Of a DNA stretch of 64,000 nt, positions 32,085 to 41,890 are shown piece after piece (within the stretch, counting starts at the first letter, position 1; each line of letters begins with the position of its first letter). The DNA comes from Cyanodermella asteris. Its lineage: Eukaryota > Ascomycota > Lecanoromycetes > Ostropales > Stictidaceae. The translations under genes and the position numbers were made by a program. Below the pieces are notes generated by a model. It did not search any database and was not told the origin of the DNA. It saw nothing but the letters and a program-made list of their open reading frames with translations. The stretch is taken from NCBI GenBank assembly GCA_900618795.1, contig UYJD01000008.1, positions 1 through 64,000 on the forward strand. The letters are read 5' to 3'.

Positions 32085-32745
32085 TCATTGTAGATTGAAC
32101 CAAGCGTTGTATCTGATAAGCTTGTAAGCGCTTCGCGAGTTCTCTGCTGAGCTCGAAGAATAAACTCACTCGTACGTGTCGGGATCTTGAAACACGCTAA
32201 CCGACTTCAGAGATTTACCACCCATCTCCTGGTTGTGAGCCTTGAGTAGCCCTGAGACCGTAGCTCCTGTGTTCAACCCCAGAATGGCGAGGAACTCATC
32301 AGACGACGGGTTCTCGAAGGTAGCAAAAGTTGCAGGTGGATCGCCCTGCTTCGCAGCAGCTCTCAGGATCTCACCGAAGACAGCGTCGGAATCAGCGCCC
32401 GGAGGGTCGCCGCCAGTTTGGATATCCATGTGCACGATTGTCTTGAGGTTCTGCCATTGCTTTGGGTCGAATGTAGTACTTTGAGCGCCTGTATCAAAGA
32501 TCATTTGGCCTTTGTAGTATTCCCAAATGATGTCTGCCCTTGAGAGCGTCAAGTCATTGTCGGTTCCTTTCTGACGGTGGCCAGATCGACAGACTATCAC
32601 TCCTGCCTTAGTGTCAAAGGAAGTAACAAAGTGGGCCGTAGCCTGCTTGGCGCCGATCGGGTAAGACATCTGAGTTGAGTAGTACTGGTCGCTGATGCCA
32701 AGCTTTCCCTGATCGTTGAGCCGTTTCACATCGGGAAGGGGGGCT
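32085..32745 (-). CDS. Hypothetical protein, 5' end lost in assembly gap
   Basis: The frame comes out of the run of N and reads about 190 residues (from PLPDVKRLNDQGKLGISDQY) to TYE. At TAC-GA a GTGAGT donor (32169) and a CAG acceptor (32115-32113) suggest a last short exon, 32112-32085, which would end YNAWFNLQ; without splicing the frame stops at 32166. The sequence includes VTSFDTKAGVIVCRSGHRQK, DNDLTLSRADIIWEYYKG and LKTIVHMDIQTGGDPPGAD. It looks like a folded soluble domain, but I cannot name the family. Start, N-terminus and any signal peptide are hidden by the gap. Confidence 0.55.
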
Positions 32746-32770
32746 NNNNNNNNNNNNNNNNNNNNNNNNN
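32746..32770. other. Assembly gap (25 N)
   Basis: Twenty-five unknown bases separate the 5'-truncated ends of two head-to-head genes. A frame can be drawn across the N, but it joins unrelated sequence. The true missing length is probably much larger than 25. Confidence 0.98.
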
Positions 32771-33795
32771 GACCCAGACCTACGAGCAACACCTTCAGAC
32801 TTGACGCCGTCCTTCACTGGTCGCCTACACAGTCAACCACCCCGTGCCCGCGTTACACCGGTATTCTTCTCGGGATGATGTGGCATCAGCTTGCCTTCAT
32901 CGTTCACGATGCGGGCCATCTAGGCATCACTCACCAGTTCCAGATCGACAGTTGCATTGGCATGGTTTGCGCCGATTTTCTCGGTGGACTAAGCTGTTGC
33001 CGGTGGAAGAAAAATCACAACGTGCATCACATCGTGACGAATTCAGCTGAGCACGATCCCGATATCCAACACATGCCCTTCTTCGCCATCAGTCACCGGT
33101 TCTTCGATAGCTTAAAAAGCAGCTTCTACGAACGCATCATGCCGTATGATATTACGGCGAAGATGATTGTAAAGTACCAGCATTACTTGTACTACGTCGT
33201 CTTAGCGTTTGGCCGCTTCAACCTCTACGTTCTCAGTTGGCAATTTATCCTTCTCGGCCAAGGCCCACGCAAAGGCCCTGCATGGTGGCACCGCTATTTC
33301 GAACTTGTTGGTCAGCTTTTCTTTTGGTACTGGTTCGGTTACCTTGCGGTGTACAAATCTATTGACACCGTATGGGACCGATTCGTGTTCGTCATGGTAT
33401 CGCACATAACAACCATGCCTCTACACGTGCAACTGACGCTATCCCATTTTGCAATGTCCACGGCGGACCTCGGACTGGCAGAGTCCTTCCCACAACGTAT
33501 GCTAAGAACAACCATGGACGTTACATGCCCCGAATGGCTAGACTTTGTCCACGGAGGTCTACAGTTCCAGACGGTCCACCACTTATTTCCACGCATGCCA
33601 CGACATAATTTGCGCAAGGCACAGAAGTCGGTCGTGGAGTTTTGCAGGGCGGCTGGTATCCCGCACGTAACTTATGGGTTCACAGAGGCAAATAGTAAAG
33701 TGCTCGGACGCTTGGGAGAAGTCGCGCAGCAGGCGAGGATATTTGCAGAATGTCAGGCCAGCATCGCCATACAAGACGTACTGAAAGGCGATTGA
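32771..33795 (+). CDS. Delta-8 sphingolipid/front-end fatty-acid desaturase, 5' part missing at gap
   Basis: This is the C-terminal part of a front-end desaturase of the fungal delta-8 sphingolipid type, an ER membrane di-iron enzyme that introduces a double bond into the long-chain base of ceramides. About 340 residues are visible. All three histidine boxes are intact: HDAGH at 32905-32919, HNVHH at 33016-33030 and QTVHH at 33568-33582 (the glutamine-first third box of front-end desaturases). Segments SAEHDPDIQHMPFFAISHRF and LDFVHGGLQFQTVHHLFPRM are typical. Complete family members have an N-terminal cytochrome b5 domain and more than 500 residues; that portion should lie in the gap. The first about 30 codons after the N are uncertain. 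Confidence 0.88.
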
Positions 33796-34756
33796 GATCG
33801 CCACCGAGGTTGAGCTACGGATTCCTGCCGGTGACACCGAGCACCACAGGTGGATGACGACCAAGCGACAGTCGTGAGCCGATATTGGCCAGAGTTAAGC
33901 TCGCTTGTAGCTTGATTCTTTCGAGGAAACGCGAAACTGTGGACCTAAATTACATTGCAGTCTCAATAGGGCTATGCCTGACGCGCGCGCCTCGCACCCC
34001 TACGTCCTTTAAGGTCTGTGAAAGTATAGCAATGTCGGATTTCTCCTGAAATTGGATCTTGTCCATTGCTGAATGAGGCAGTGCCAAAGGTTATTGACGG
34101 CGGCCATGTTTGTAAAATATATTCGCTTCGTGAGTCCGTAGTGTAGCCGATGTGATATTAGGGGGACTTTTGCCGGGCCCCAGAAGAATTTGAAGTATGT
34201 ATAGAATGGCCATGGCGTTGGTACGACCTACGGAAGGAGGCGCAACGGGACGGTCGAAGTACAACAGCATTCCTCGCGAGTAGCACTAGCACCGAGAACC
34301 TACACTGGGGTCATAGGCGCAACGCCTGCCCTGAACGGCGGATGGCGGCCGCTCAGATCAAATTGATCATCGCTTGGATGCTGTGGCACTATGATGTATG
34401 CTTTCCGGAAGGGCGAGTGAAAAAGCCGGAGAATATCTTCGTGCACGAAAGAGTACAACCAGACCCGAACCAAGTAGTAAAATTCCAGGATCGCTAGGTT
34501 TTCATGGCAATAACGCATTGCAGTTCTTTATAAGTGTAACGGGCAAATTCGCAGCCCGAGAGACCGAACACACTCTGAGTGCAGTAGTGTGGAATATAAA
34601 TTTGTGCCGTCGTTGCGTCAAAAAGTGACCACGACAAGAATTTGTGCTAATAGTTATACAGCCGTTAGAATCGTAGCATGCAAATATCCAAGAATCCGCC
34701 ATTCCCTTCATGAATGCATTTGTCGTTGGACCATAGTGAAAAGCCCTGCTGTCCAC
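33796..34756. other. Intergenic, 961 bp
   Basis: This tail-to-tail spacer lies between the desaturase and the RBR ligase genes and looks less GC-rich than neighbouring coding DNA around 34380-34720. No gene, tRNA or terminal inverted repeat is seen. Confidence 0.45.
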
Positions 34757-36916
34757 TCAGCCCGCCGGCCCAAAATCGGGTTCTCCCTCTTGCACGTTAT
34801 GCCTCCACTGATCGATCCTGCTCTCACCGGGCCGCGTCGCCAGCCCGGCCAACACACTTCTGCGGCGATCCTCAGCATCGGTCTCTCGCTCTCTCGGTGG
34901 TGGCGATTGAGCATCTCTCCTCCTTCTGGCACTGGGTCTGCGCGTGGGCATGCCCGCACCATCGAGAATCTCGGAGGTCGTCGCCATGCGCCGTTCTGAT
35001 GTCGGTCTCGATCTGTTACCGCGACTCATATCGTTGGGTCTCAAGCCCTCGTGATAATCTCGAACGGGGTCGACGACCGCTGTTCGTGGGAGTGGAGGCG
35101 CTCGATCTGATCGGATCTCTCGGACGAGTCTGCTGGCAGCGTCGCGGTTCTCTGCGTTGAATGTGCCGGTAAGAATGCGAGTTGCTCGTTGGACAAAATT
35201 GTCGTTGAGAAAGTGACCTGCCATGTTGCCGTAGCCGTTGGTGTCGTCGCCGCCGTAACTTCTGTCCATGGCTGGAGTGCGAGGTCTACGACGGCGGTCT
35301 CGATCTCCCTCCCAGTCATCAATCTCGAGTCCTTGCATTCGACGGGCAACGTCCGCGTCGTGGCGCTCTTGCTCACGTCTGAAGGCCAGTTCCTCGGCAT
35401 AACCACGATTGCGACCAATGTCGTTTGGCATATCCAGACGGTCGGCTTCGAGAAGCTGTGACGCATTAAACCAAGGGCAGTCACATCCTTTCCACTTGAC
35501 ACCACAGACCATGCAGAATTCGGCGCCACACCTGCACGTCATGTGGTTGCAGCCTTCTTCCAATTCGACAGTAGCTGTACAATTGTAACAACGTTGCCAG
35601 CCGCTGGCAGCGGCCATCTTAGCAAAGTCTCGTGCGTCAGTGCTCTTCTCGACTTGATTGCAGTCCTCGTTGGTGTGCCATTTGCGACCACACTTGCCAC
35701 AAGTGCGGGTGTTGCAGCGCTTGCAGATGCCGATACTTCTTTGCGGATCGATCCTGCTCGGGCGTAGATCCTGAGGTGGTATCCAAGCACCACAGCCACG
35801 AGCCGGGCAGTAGACTCGATTCTTTGTGGTGTATTCTTCGAACTTCCTGTTCCAACGGACCTTGAATCTGTCGTCGAAAAGCTTGGCGACATGTTTGAGG
35901 GGAATGTGGTCAGATGTGCAGCATCGTGGAGGCATATGCTGTGGATCTGTGACCGACATTGTAAAGACTCGTTTCAGGCACCTATGGCACATGATGTGTC
36001 CGCAACCAAGAACAGCAGCTTTGCTCGACGGCACCTCCGAACAACATGTCAGGCACTCGACAATCCGAGAAGGCGGGTCGTACTTGGGTTTACTGCCAAA
36101 GATACCACCAAAGAAGGAAGATCTCCGTTTCTCTCTTGACGGGGTGGCGAGTGGGACTTTGTCTTCAGGAACAGAAGGCATAGGCGGTCTTCCATCCCGG
36201 TCTCTACCCTTCAAATGTCGAACCTTTACACTTCCGGCACGCCTAGATCTCGACCTGGACCTGCTTCTAGCAGTACTGCTTCGGGTCCGGTGGGATCCTG
36301 ATCCAATCTTGGTGCTTCCTCGAGAGACCTTGCTAGACTTTTCCGGAGACGCTTGGGGAGGTGGTGGTGAGGGTGCCTTTGGCGTGTACGTTCGTTCTTC
36401 TTCGAGCCTTTCTGAGCTTTCCTCATCATCTTCTCGTCTAGATGCCTCACGAGGGCGTGAAGCTGCTCTCACCTCCACGACCTCACCTCGGACACTTCGC
36501 CTCCTTGAAGGTGGATCCCTCGCATCTCGATAGACATAGCCGGCTTCCTCGACCACTGAAGGGTTCTTCCGTCGATGTCTCCTACTGCCACCTTCATATT
36601 CGCCTCTATCCTTTGGCACCCTCCTCACTTCCGTGATCCTAGTCGCAACCTTTCTCTTACTTTTCTTGCTGTCGTCCCTCCTCAGCTCCTGGTCTAATGG
36701 TTTGTATCTAGTCGTCCTCCTCTCTGCCGGCGATCGTCCGTAATATTCCTCTCTACTTCTCCTCAGCTCGTCAACGTCCGGCACATTCCGTTCGTAGTCA
36801 TCCTTGCTTGACCTTGCCTGGCGGCGTCGCTCTCGTTCTGCTTTCTCGGCCTTGCCTACAACCACAGTGCGACGTTTCGGTACGGAGTCGTCTCGTGGGT
36901 CATAGTACGCCGCCAT
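34757..36916 (-). CDS. RBR-type (RING-IBR-RING) E3 ubiquitin ligase with Arg/Ser-rich N-terminus
   Basis: This is an RBR E3 ubiquitin ligase, which passes ubiquitin through a RING2 cysteine to substrates. The ATG at 36916 (MAAYYDPRDDSVPKRRTVVV) gives 719 residues in one exon. The first about 285 residues are very basic and disordered, including SRSRSRSRR repeats and many acidic-basic blocks. RING1 follows with CLTCCSEVP and GCGHIMCHRC; the IBR with YCPARGCGAWI and ICKRCNTRTCGKCG; and RING2 with CYNCTATVELEEGCNHMTC, where the cysteine of GCNHM occupies the catalytic position. FCMVCGVKWKGCDC closes RING2. The C-terminal 200 residues are charged and disordered. Substrates are unknown. Confidence 0.92.
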   Translation of the reverse strand: MAAYYDPRDDSVPKRRTVVVGKAEKAERERRRQARSSKDDYERNVPDVDELRRSREEYYGRSPAERRTTRYKPLDQELRRDDSKKSKRKVATRITEVRRVPKDRGEYEGGSRRHRRKNPSVVEEAGYVYRDARDPPSRRRSVRGEVVEVRAASRPREASRREDDEESSERLEEERTYTPKAPSPPPPQASPEKSSKVSRGSTKIGSGSHRTRSSTARSRSRSRSRRAGSVKVRHLKGRDRDGRPPMPSVPEDKVPLATPSREKRRSSFFGGIFGSKPKYDPPSRIVECLTCCSEVPSSKAAVLGCGHIMCHRCLKRVFTMSVTDPQHMPPRCCTSDHIPLKHVAKLFDDRFKVRWNRKFEEYTTKNRVYCPARGCGAWIPPQDLRPSRIDPQRSIGICKRCNTRTCGKCGRKWHTNEDCNQVEKSTDARDFAKMAAASGWQRCYNCTATVELEEGCNHMTCRCGAEFCMVCGVKWKGCDCPWFNASQLLEADRLDMPNDIGRNRGYAEELAFRREQERHDADVARRMQGLEIDDWEGDRDRRRRPRTPAMDRSYGGDDTNGYGNMAGHFLNDNFVQRATRILTGTFNAENRDAASRLVREIRSDRAPPLPRTAVVDPVRDYHEGLRPNDMSRGNRSRPTSERRMATTSEILDGAGMPTRRPSARRRRDAQSPPPRERETDAEDRRRSVLAGLATRPGESRIDQWRHNVQEGEPDFGPAG

Positions 36917-38126
36917 CCGGCCGATCCCAGCGGGCTGTGACTGTAGAATAGACGTCGCAAGACGCACCAGACGTGAATCGGTGAGTCGAGGCGGACGATG
37001 CGCCTGTGATGGGCGTCAAGCGCAGTCAGTGCCGTTGCGGACGCAGCGTGGCTTGGCGACGAAGAGAGGGTAGTTGATTAAAGGTGAGCAGGGACGGTCC
37101 CGGTCGTAAGAGGACGGCTTCTTAGTAACTAAAGACCGTATTCGCGAGGTGTACAACACGCAAGGCTGCCGACGCTCTCCAGGCTGACTGCGAATGTGGC
37201 CTTGGGGCTCGCGTGGTGGGAGCCGAGTGCAGACGGGGAGAATCAGTCACCTGAGGACAGAAACAGTCAGTCGGGTGCTCGCCTCCACCACGCTAATATA
37301 GTCCCGACGTTAGCATGCAGCCTGTCCGCCTGCACGCTGGGGTAACGAGGGCAAAAAGGGCGCCGTCGAACAGCGAAGTGGTTGAGTGCGACGCGGCCGC
37401 CGTCTTGCACCAAGGACGGTGCGCTGCCGTCCAACGGATGTCCGAATCAGGCCTATTGGCTACACGCCGGCGGCGGGATTTCGGCGTCTGGACTGAGGCG
37501 TAAAGGGTCTTGACAAAGCGTCTGCAGAGATCGACGTGTTATGAAGATTAACGTGCCTGGGTAGGCAAGGTGGACTTGTGCGATTTCATGTACACCGAGT
37601 TTCGCTGACAGGCGCAGCCACGCCGTTGCTTGCAACGTACGACGTTACAGCAATGCGACAAGATGGCTGCGAAACGAGTCGATCCGACTGACAAGAGAAA
37701 GAAGGGCACAGATCGCGTCCGCTATCTACGTCAGCCCTGAATGAAACGGTCTCACATTCGTTGTTCGATCAGCGGAACTGGGTTTCTTCTCCGCCATTCT
37801 CTAAGCGGGCCGCCCAGGCAATGATGATGGGGAGCCTCGTTGTCCCTTTCGCTGCATTGCATTTCCGTGCTGACTTGAGGCGTTGGCCAACGTTTTCATT
37901 GGATATCTACTTCGAATGTATTGTGTGCCCGAGTCTGACAGATACCACTCTGCATCACTGCCGATCTCATGCACACTGATGGCATTTCAGGACCTTTGTC
38001 CTCAGCCTTCGAATCACGATTCCCGAAATCTCGCCAAACGCCCTCTTTCCAATGCATGTCTCGTGCCGTCCTCTTGAGCCCCCAAGACACTAGGAAAATC
38101 GTCAAAGCCGTGTTCGTTATCACACG
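36917..38126. other. Intergenic, 1.2 kb
   Basis: This spacer contains the promoter of the RBR ligase gene and the 3' flank of the Brl1/Brr6 gene. Short frames (for example 37315-37503) show no domain. A GC-rich, A/G-skewed stretch covers about 37000-37480. Confidence 0.45.
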
Positions 38127-39479
38127 TCATGAAAACTTCTTGAATTCGAGTTGCTTCACCGGGCTTCGTGAGCGCCCTTCCATCCTCTTGCTCGGACTCC
38201 CCCATTCCATACCGCTGTTATCCCACTGTCTGGCCTGCGTCTGTGGTGTGTAGAAGCCCGAATTCATCATGGTCGGGTGCGCCCATTCGCTGGAAAGTTG
38301 TCTGCTGGGCGTCTGCGGCACAAAAGCGGAATTCGGCGCTTGTTCCTGCTGCCTCTGCTGGACGTGCGCCTCGTTTGCACGTCTGACCGCGCCGAACAAC
38401 TGGTGTGGTGTGAAGAGCAAGATGGTGACCAGGATGAACGCAACGATGATGAACTTGTAGCTGAGAGGCTCGACAAAGTTGTTGAGGATGCTTGCAAATG
38501 TGTGTGCACCGATCTTGGCACGGCCCTGTGCTCTCCAGTCCTGGTTTCGGCAGTGGTCCCAATCTTCGCACATGCGTTCTAGTGCTGGAGCGACGCCTGT
38601 TGCGTCGTCGCAGCGATTGGCGAACCAATCCTTCTCGCACTTTCGTATCTCCAAAAGAATGTCCTTGCCCAGCTTCTCTGCTTCCACTTCAATCTGCTGA
38701 TTTATGGCGGACCAGATGGTCCAAATGCCCCAGCCGAGCATCCCAAGAATGAATAGAGAGAACAACATCTGGCCGTAGAATGCGAGAATCGTCGGTAGTT
38801 GTGGATGCTCGTGGATGAAAGAAAGAATCGCTGGTATCGTGCCTACCTCGCTGACATTTTTCTTGAAACTCGTCCTCTTCGGTCCTTCGGATGAGCTTGG
38901 ACGCGACGAGTCGTTGTAGTCCACCTCGTCATCTGGCCGTCTCCAAGCGAGCTGCTGATCCTCCTTCTCAACTTCCCTTCTCTTGCGTTTGTGCGTCTTC
39001 CGGATAAGAGCATGGTTGTTCTGCTTCGTCTTGAGTCGCTGGAACCACGACTGTCTCCTGGCAGGCGATTGCTTCGTCGCCGAATGCCCTCTGAACACAG
39101 TGACGTTGTCCATGCGCACCGGATCTGGTGTGTCTTCGCTATCTGCTCCATGCCCGCCGTTATCGGGACTCGATTCGGCTGCTGAAGAAAAGTCTGTATC
39201 GATCTGTTCTCTAAACGGAGCTGGCTTTGGAGTCTGTGGTAACGTCGGTACTTTGAAGATTGGACCTTTTACAGGCGACGGTGATCTAGCTGGTGTCGCG
39301 AAACTGTGACTCTCTATCGATGCATGTATTAGTCGAAGCTTTCCCATACTCTGCATTCCTGAGATGAGATACTTACCATTTTGCTGAGTAGCGAGCCGAG
39401 CAAACGGCGAGTTGCCTATCTGTCCGACCTTGTTGTCGTATTCAAACTCCATCGGTGTCTCGGACGACCGAAAAGACAT
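38127..39479 (-). CDS. Brl1/Brr6-family nuclear envelope protein
   Basis: This is a Brl1/Brr6 family protein; in yeasts these inner-nuclear-membrane proteins assist nuclear pore complex assembly and lipid homeostasis. I read exon 1 as 39479-39377 and exon 2 as 39313-38127, giving 429 residues; the 63-nt intron (GTAAGT, CTAAT branch-like site, TAG) is a multiple of three and open, so a retained form would be 450 residues. The N-terminal 220 residues are polar. The core domain follows: a helix in LPTILAFYGQMLFSLFILGM, then a lumenal segment with four cysteines (KCEKDWFANRC and MCEDWDHC) expected to form disulfides, and a second helix FIIVAFILVTILLF. The C-terminus is polar. Confidence 0.92.
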   Translation of the reverse strand: MSFRSSETPMEFEYDNKVGQIGNSPFARLATQQNGKYLISGMQSMGKLRLIHASIESHSFATPARSPSPVKGPIFKVPTLPQTPKPAPFREQIDTDFSSAAESSPDNGGHGADSEDTPDPVRMDNVTVFRGHSATKQSPARRQSWFQRLKTKQNNHALIRKTHKRKRREVEKEDQQLAWRRPDDEVDYNDSSRPSSSEGPKRTSFKKNVSEVGTIPAILSFIHEHPQLPTILAFYGQMLFSLFILGMLGWGIWTIWSAINQQIEVEAEKLGKDILLEIRKCEKDWFANRCDDATGVAPALERMCEDWDHCRNQDWRAQGRAKIGAHTFASILNNFVEPLSYKFIIVAFILVTILLFTPHQLFGAVRRANEAHVQQRQQEQAPNSAFVPQTPSRQLSSEWAHPTMMNSGFYTPQTQARQWDNSGMEWGSPSKRMEGRSRSPVKQLEFKKFS

Positions 39480-41890
39480 TGTGAAAGATTGGAAGAAGAG
39501 AAAGGAAGAGATTGTGGGGTGGGTATTGAGGTGGGTGTTAACGGCACCAATGTCGAAACCGGAACTTTGAAAGTAAACATTGCGGCCAGCAGCAACGAAT
39601 GGGTCTTACATAAGCAGGTACTTGTATCAATACCTCGCGCGTCACCCACGCTGCACGTGACGAGGAGCTGCACTGCGATATGCTCAAATCGATCACTTTC
39701 GTCAGAAGCAACACACTAGTGAATCGTTTAATATGTCTTTGAAGTCGGTGTCTGCTGGGTGACCATGCCGGCGCAGCACATTCGCCTATAACTTGCGTGA
39801 ATTTGCCGAAGCTCCGGCCTGGTGAAGATGTCTCACCGGTGCGAAAACATTTACGCCGTCTTTCTTGTCAATGACGAGTCTACAGTATTGCTTACATGTC
39901 CAGTTGCCGATATCTTTATAGGCTCGTCCAACGTAGAATTCGCAATGCCTGTGCCGTAGCTGTCCATCCTGCCTCACTTTTGAGCAATCGGGACTCCATC
40001 AAGCGGGTGCTCCTCTCGCTACATGTAGGTTTCCATTTTTCAGTTCTATTGTTTTCAAAGAAGCATGAGATTCCCCTCCCCTATGGAGCTCCAGATCGCA
40101 ATCCATCACCGCTGAATGACTGTTGCTTTGCATGAACAGCGCTTGGATGAGTCGTCAAGAGAGACAAGATAAAGACTGTTCAAACTGCAATCGGTCTCGT
40201 CGAGCCGAAGCTCTGAGGATATTATCGACTTGTTTGTTATTTCAAATGCCAGGGCCTCTTGGCAATATTGAGGAAAATCTTGCGGGTCACGGCAATGGCA
40301 CTTTCAGTGGAGATAGTTTTCCTTTTGACGTATTTATAATGTAAAGCACATTTGCAGCCATGACGTTGCCATTGACTGGCGAGCTCAATTTGCCTATCTT
40401 TTCGACCCAAACGACTGGATCTGACATACTCCAACAATGACACCGAGGTAAAGGCTCATGGGTTGCCCCAGGATCGAGCCGTGGTTGCAAAATCATGGTC
40501 TTGCAGCTCGGTGAGAGCTCCCTATCGGGACTACTAGCTGGTTACGGGGTCGGATTACTGTTGAGTACCATACTTTGAAATCAGAGTCAAGCAGTAAATA
40601 ATTAGCACATTGGTTAAACTCTGTAATCGACACTTCAACTGCTTGCTGACTCGACTTCACTCGATTCTTGCGTATAGTGGCCACCAGTGTCGCGTGAGCC
40701 TTGTGGGACAGGGGCTAAGCCGAGTGAGGCCGCTTGAGGCGCCTGAGTTCACCTCTAGCTGCTCAGTAGCCAACCTCTACACAGGCCGGAGCAGAGAGCG
40801 TGCCTGGTGGTGTGGTCAAATGGAAGAGCATGCGTGCGCGGTTTGGCAAAGAGATATTATCGACGCGGGTCCCACGTGCGCGCTCTGCCAATGCCGAGTA
40901 CATCATAAAAACAGTACCGGTGATGCCGAGCTGTGATGAGCAACGGGAGATACGACGCCAGGGTCGGAGCAATTGGGGGCACCATACGAGTATAATTCCA
41001 AGATGGTAAATATGGGACAATCTGCGATGGCAACAAGGGACGACGAGATAGCAGTGAAGATAACGGATGCTCTGGTCTGGGGAAAGATATAAATAAGATC
41101 ACCTAGTGAGCGGTACCCGCTTCGAGGCGTTCAGGAACAGGTGTAGCAGAGGCGTGCCGAGCCAGCTCTAAATCCTGCTGGCCAACGGCGTGCAGGTGCC
41201 GACCAGAAAGAGGAGACACGAGCACCAAGCCGGCAAGACAACCGAGAGGTCTCGTCTCAAAGATAGGACGCTGCAGGTCGAGTGGATAGTGTAGTAAAGT
41301 CGGCCCAGACCGTAGCGGGACGCTTCTCGTTGGTCGACGCCGGCTGCCTTTTCGCTCGTGCAACTAATCAACCTTCGTCGTCGGCTTCTTTCTCTTCTCC
41401 CTCCCTCTCTCTTTCTCGCCGTCGTCGGGCCTGTCTTTGCCTCCTCTTCGTCCTCGTTGGGATCTCCTCTGTTCAATTCTTGCTACTGTCGCATTTCGGA
41501 CCTGTGTCGCAGCCTGCGTCGCGGATTCTGCAGCTGCTGTACGCTTCTTGCTTGCTGCCCTGGCGCAATATCCCATCACATCCCATCACGACACTAAGAC
41601 GACTAAGCTACCTCCTGCTGCAGCCGGCCAGCCTACAGTCCTCTCGACTACTCACATCGCTACCCGCTCTCCTTTTTGACGCGACCGCTCTTTCATCGAC
41701 TCATCATTGCTTTTCTCCGGGTTTGCCGCTCTTTGGTATCCTTCGCATGCCATACAAGCTTTACAACTTCTCCACCAACCGCATCTAAGCCTCCGCGGGT
41801 CAGCAGGAAACACCCGCAAGTCATAGCCGGATCTTGACCGAAAAGACAAGAGCCTGGTTCAAAGTTACTACGTACACCCGTATACTCGCA
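39480..41890. other. Long divergent intergenic region with CT-rich leader, 2.4 kb
   Basis: This spacer lies between the divergent Brl1/Brr6 gene and the disordered-protein gene. From about 41360 to 41720 it is strongly pyrimidine-rich on the plus strand, as expected for a long fungal 5' leader, and it holds a short upstream ORF at 41747-41788. The segment 39700-41300 has no recognisable gene on either strand. Confidence 0.5.
41747..41788 (+). promoter_or_regulatory. Short upstream ORF in a long leader
   Basis: ATG at 41747 encodes 13 residues (MPYKLYNFSTNRI) and a stop, 102 bp before the main ATG at 41891. It is a candidate translational control element if it lies in the transcript. Confidence 0.35.

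Noticed and set aside
32716-33795. Continuous frame running through the N run into the desaturase
   Set aside because: The part left of the gap is the antisense of a minus-strand gene; the continuity depends on unknown bases.
33900-34750. AT-richer stretch that could be a RIP-mutated transposon
   Set aside because: No terminal repeats, transposase fragments or strong TA bias are visible.
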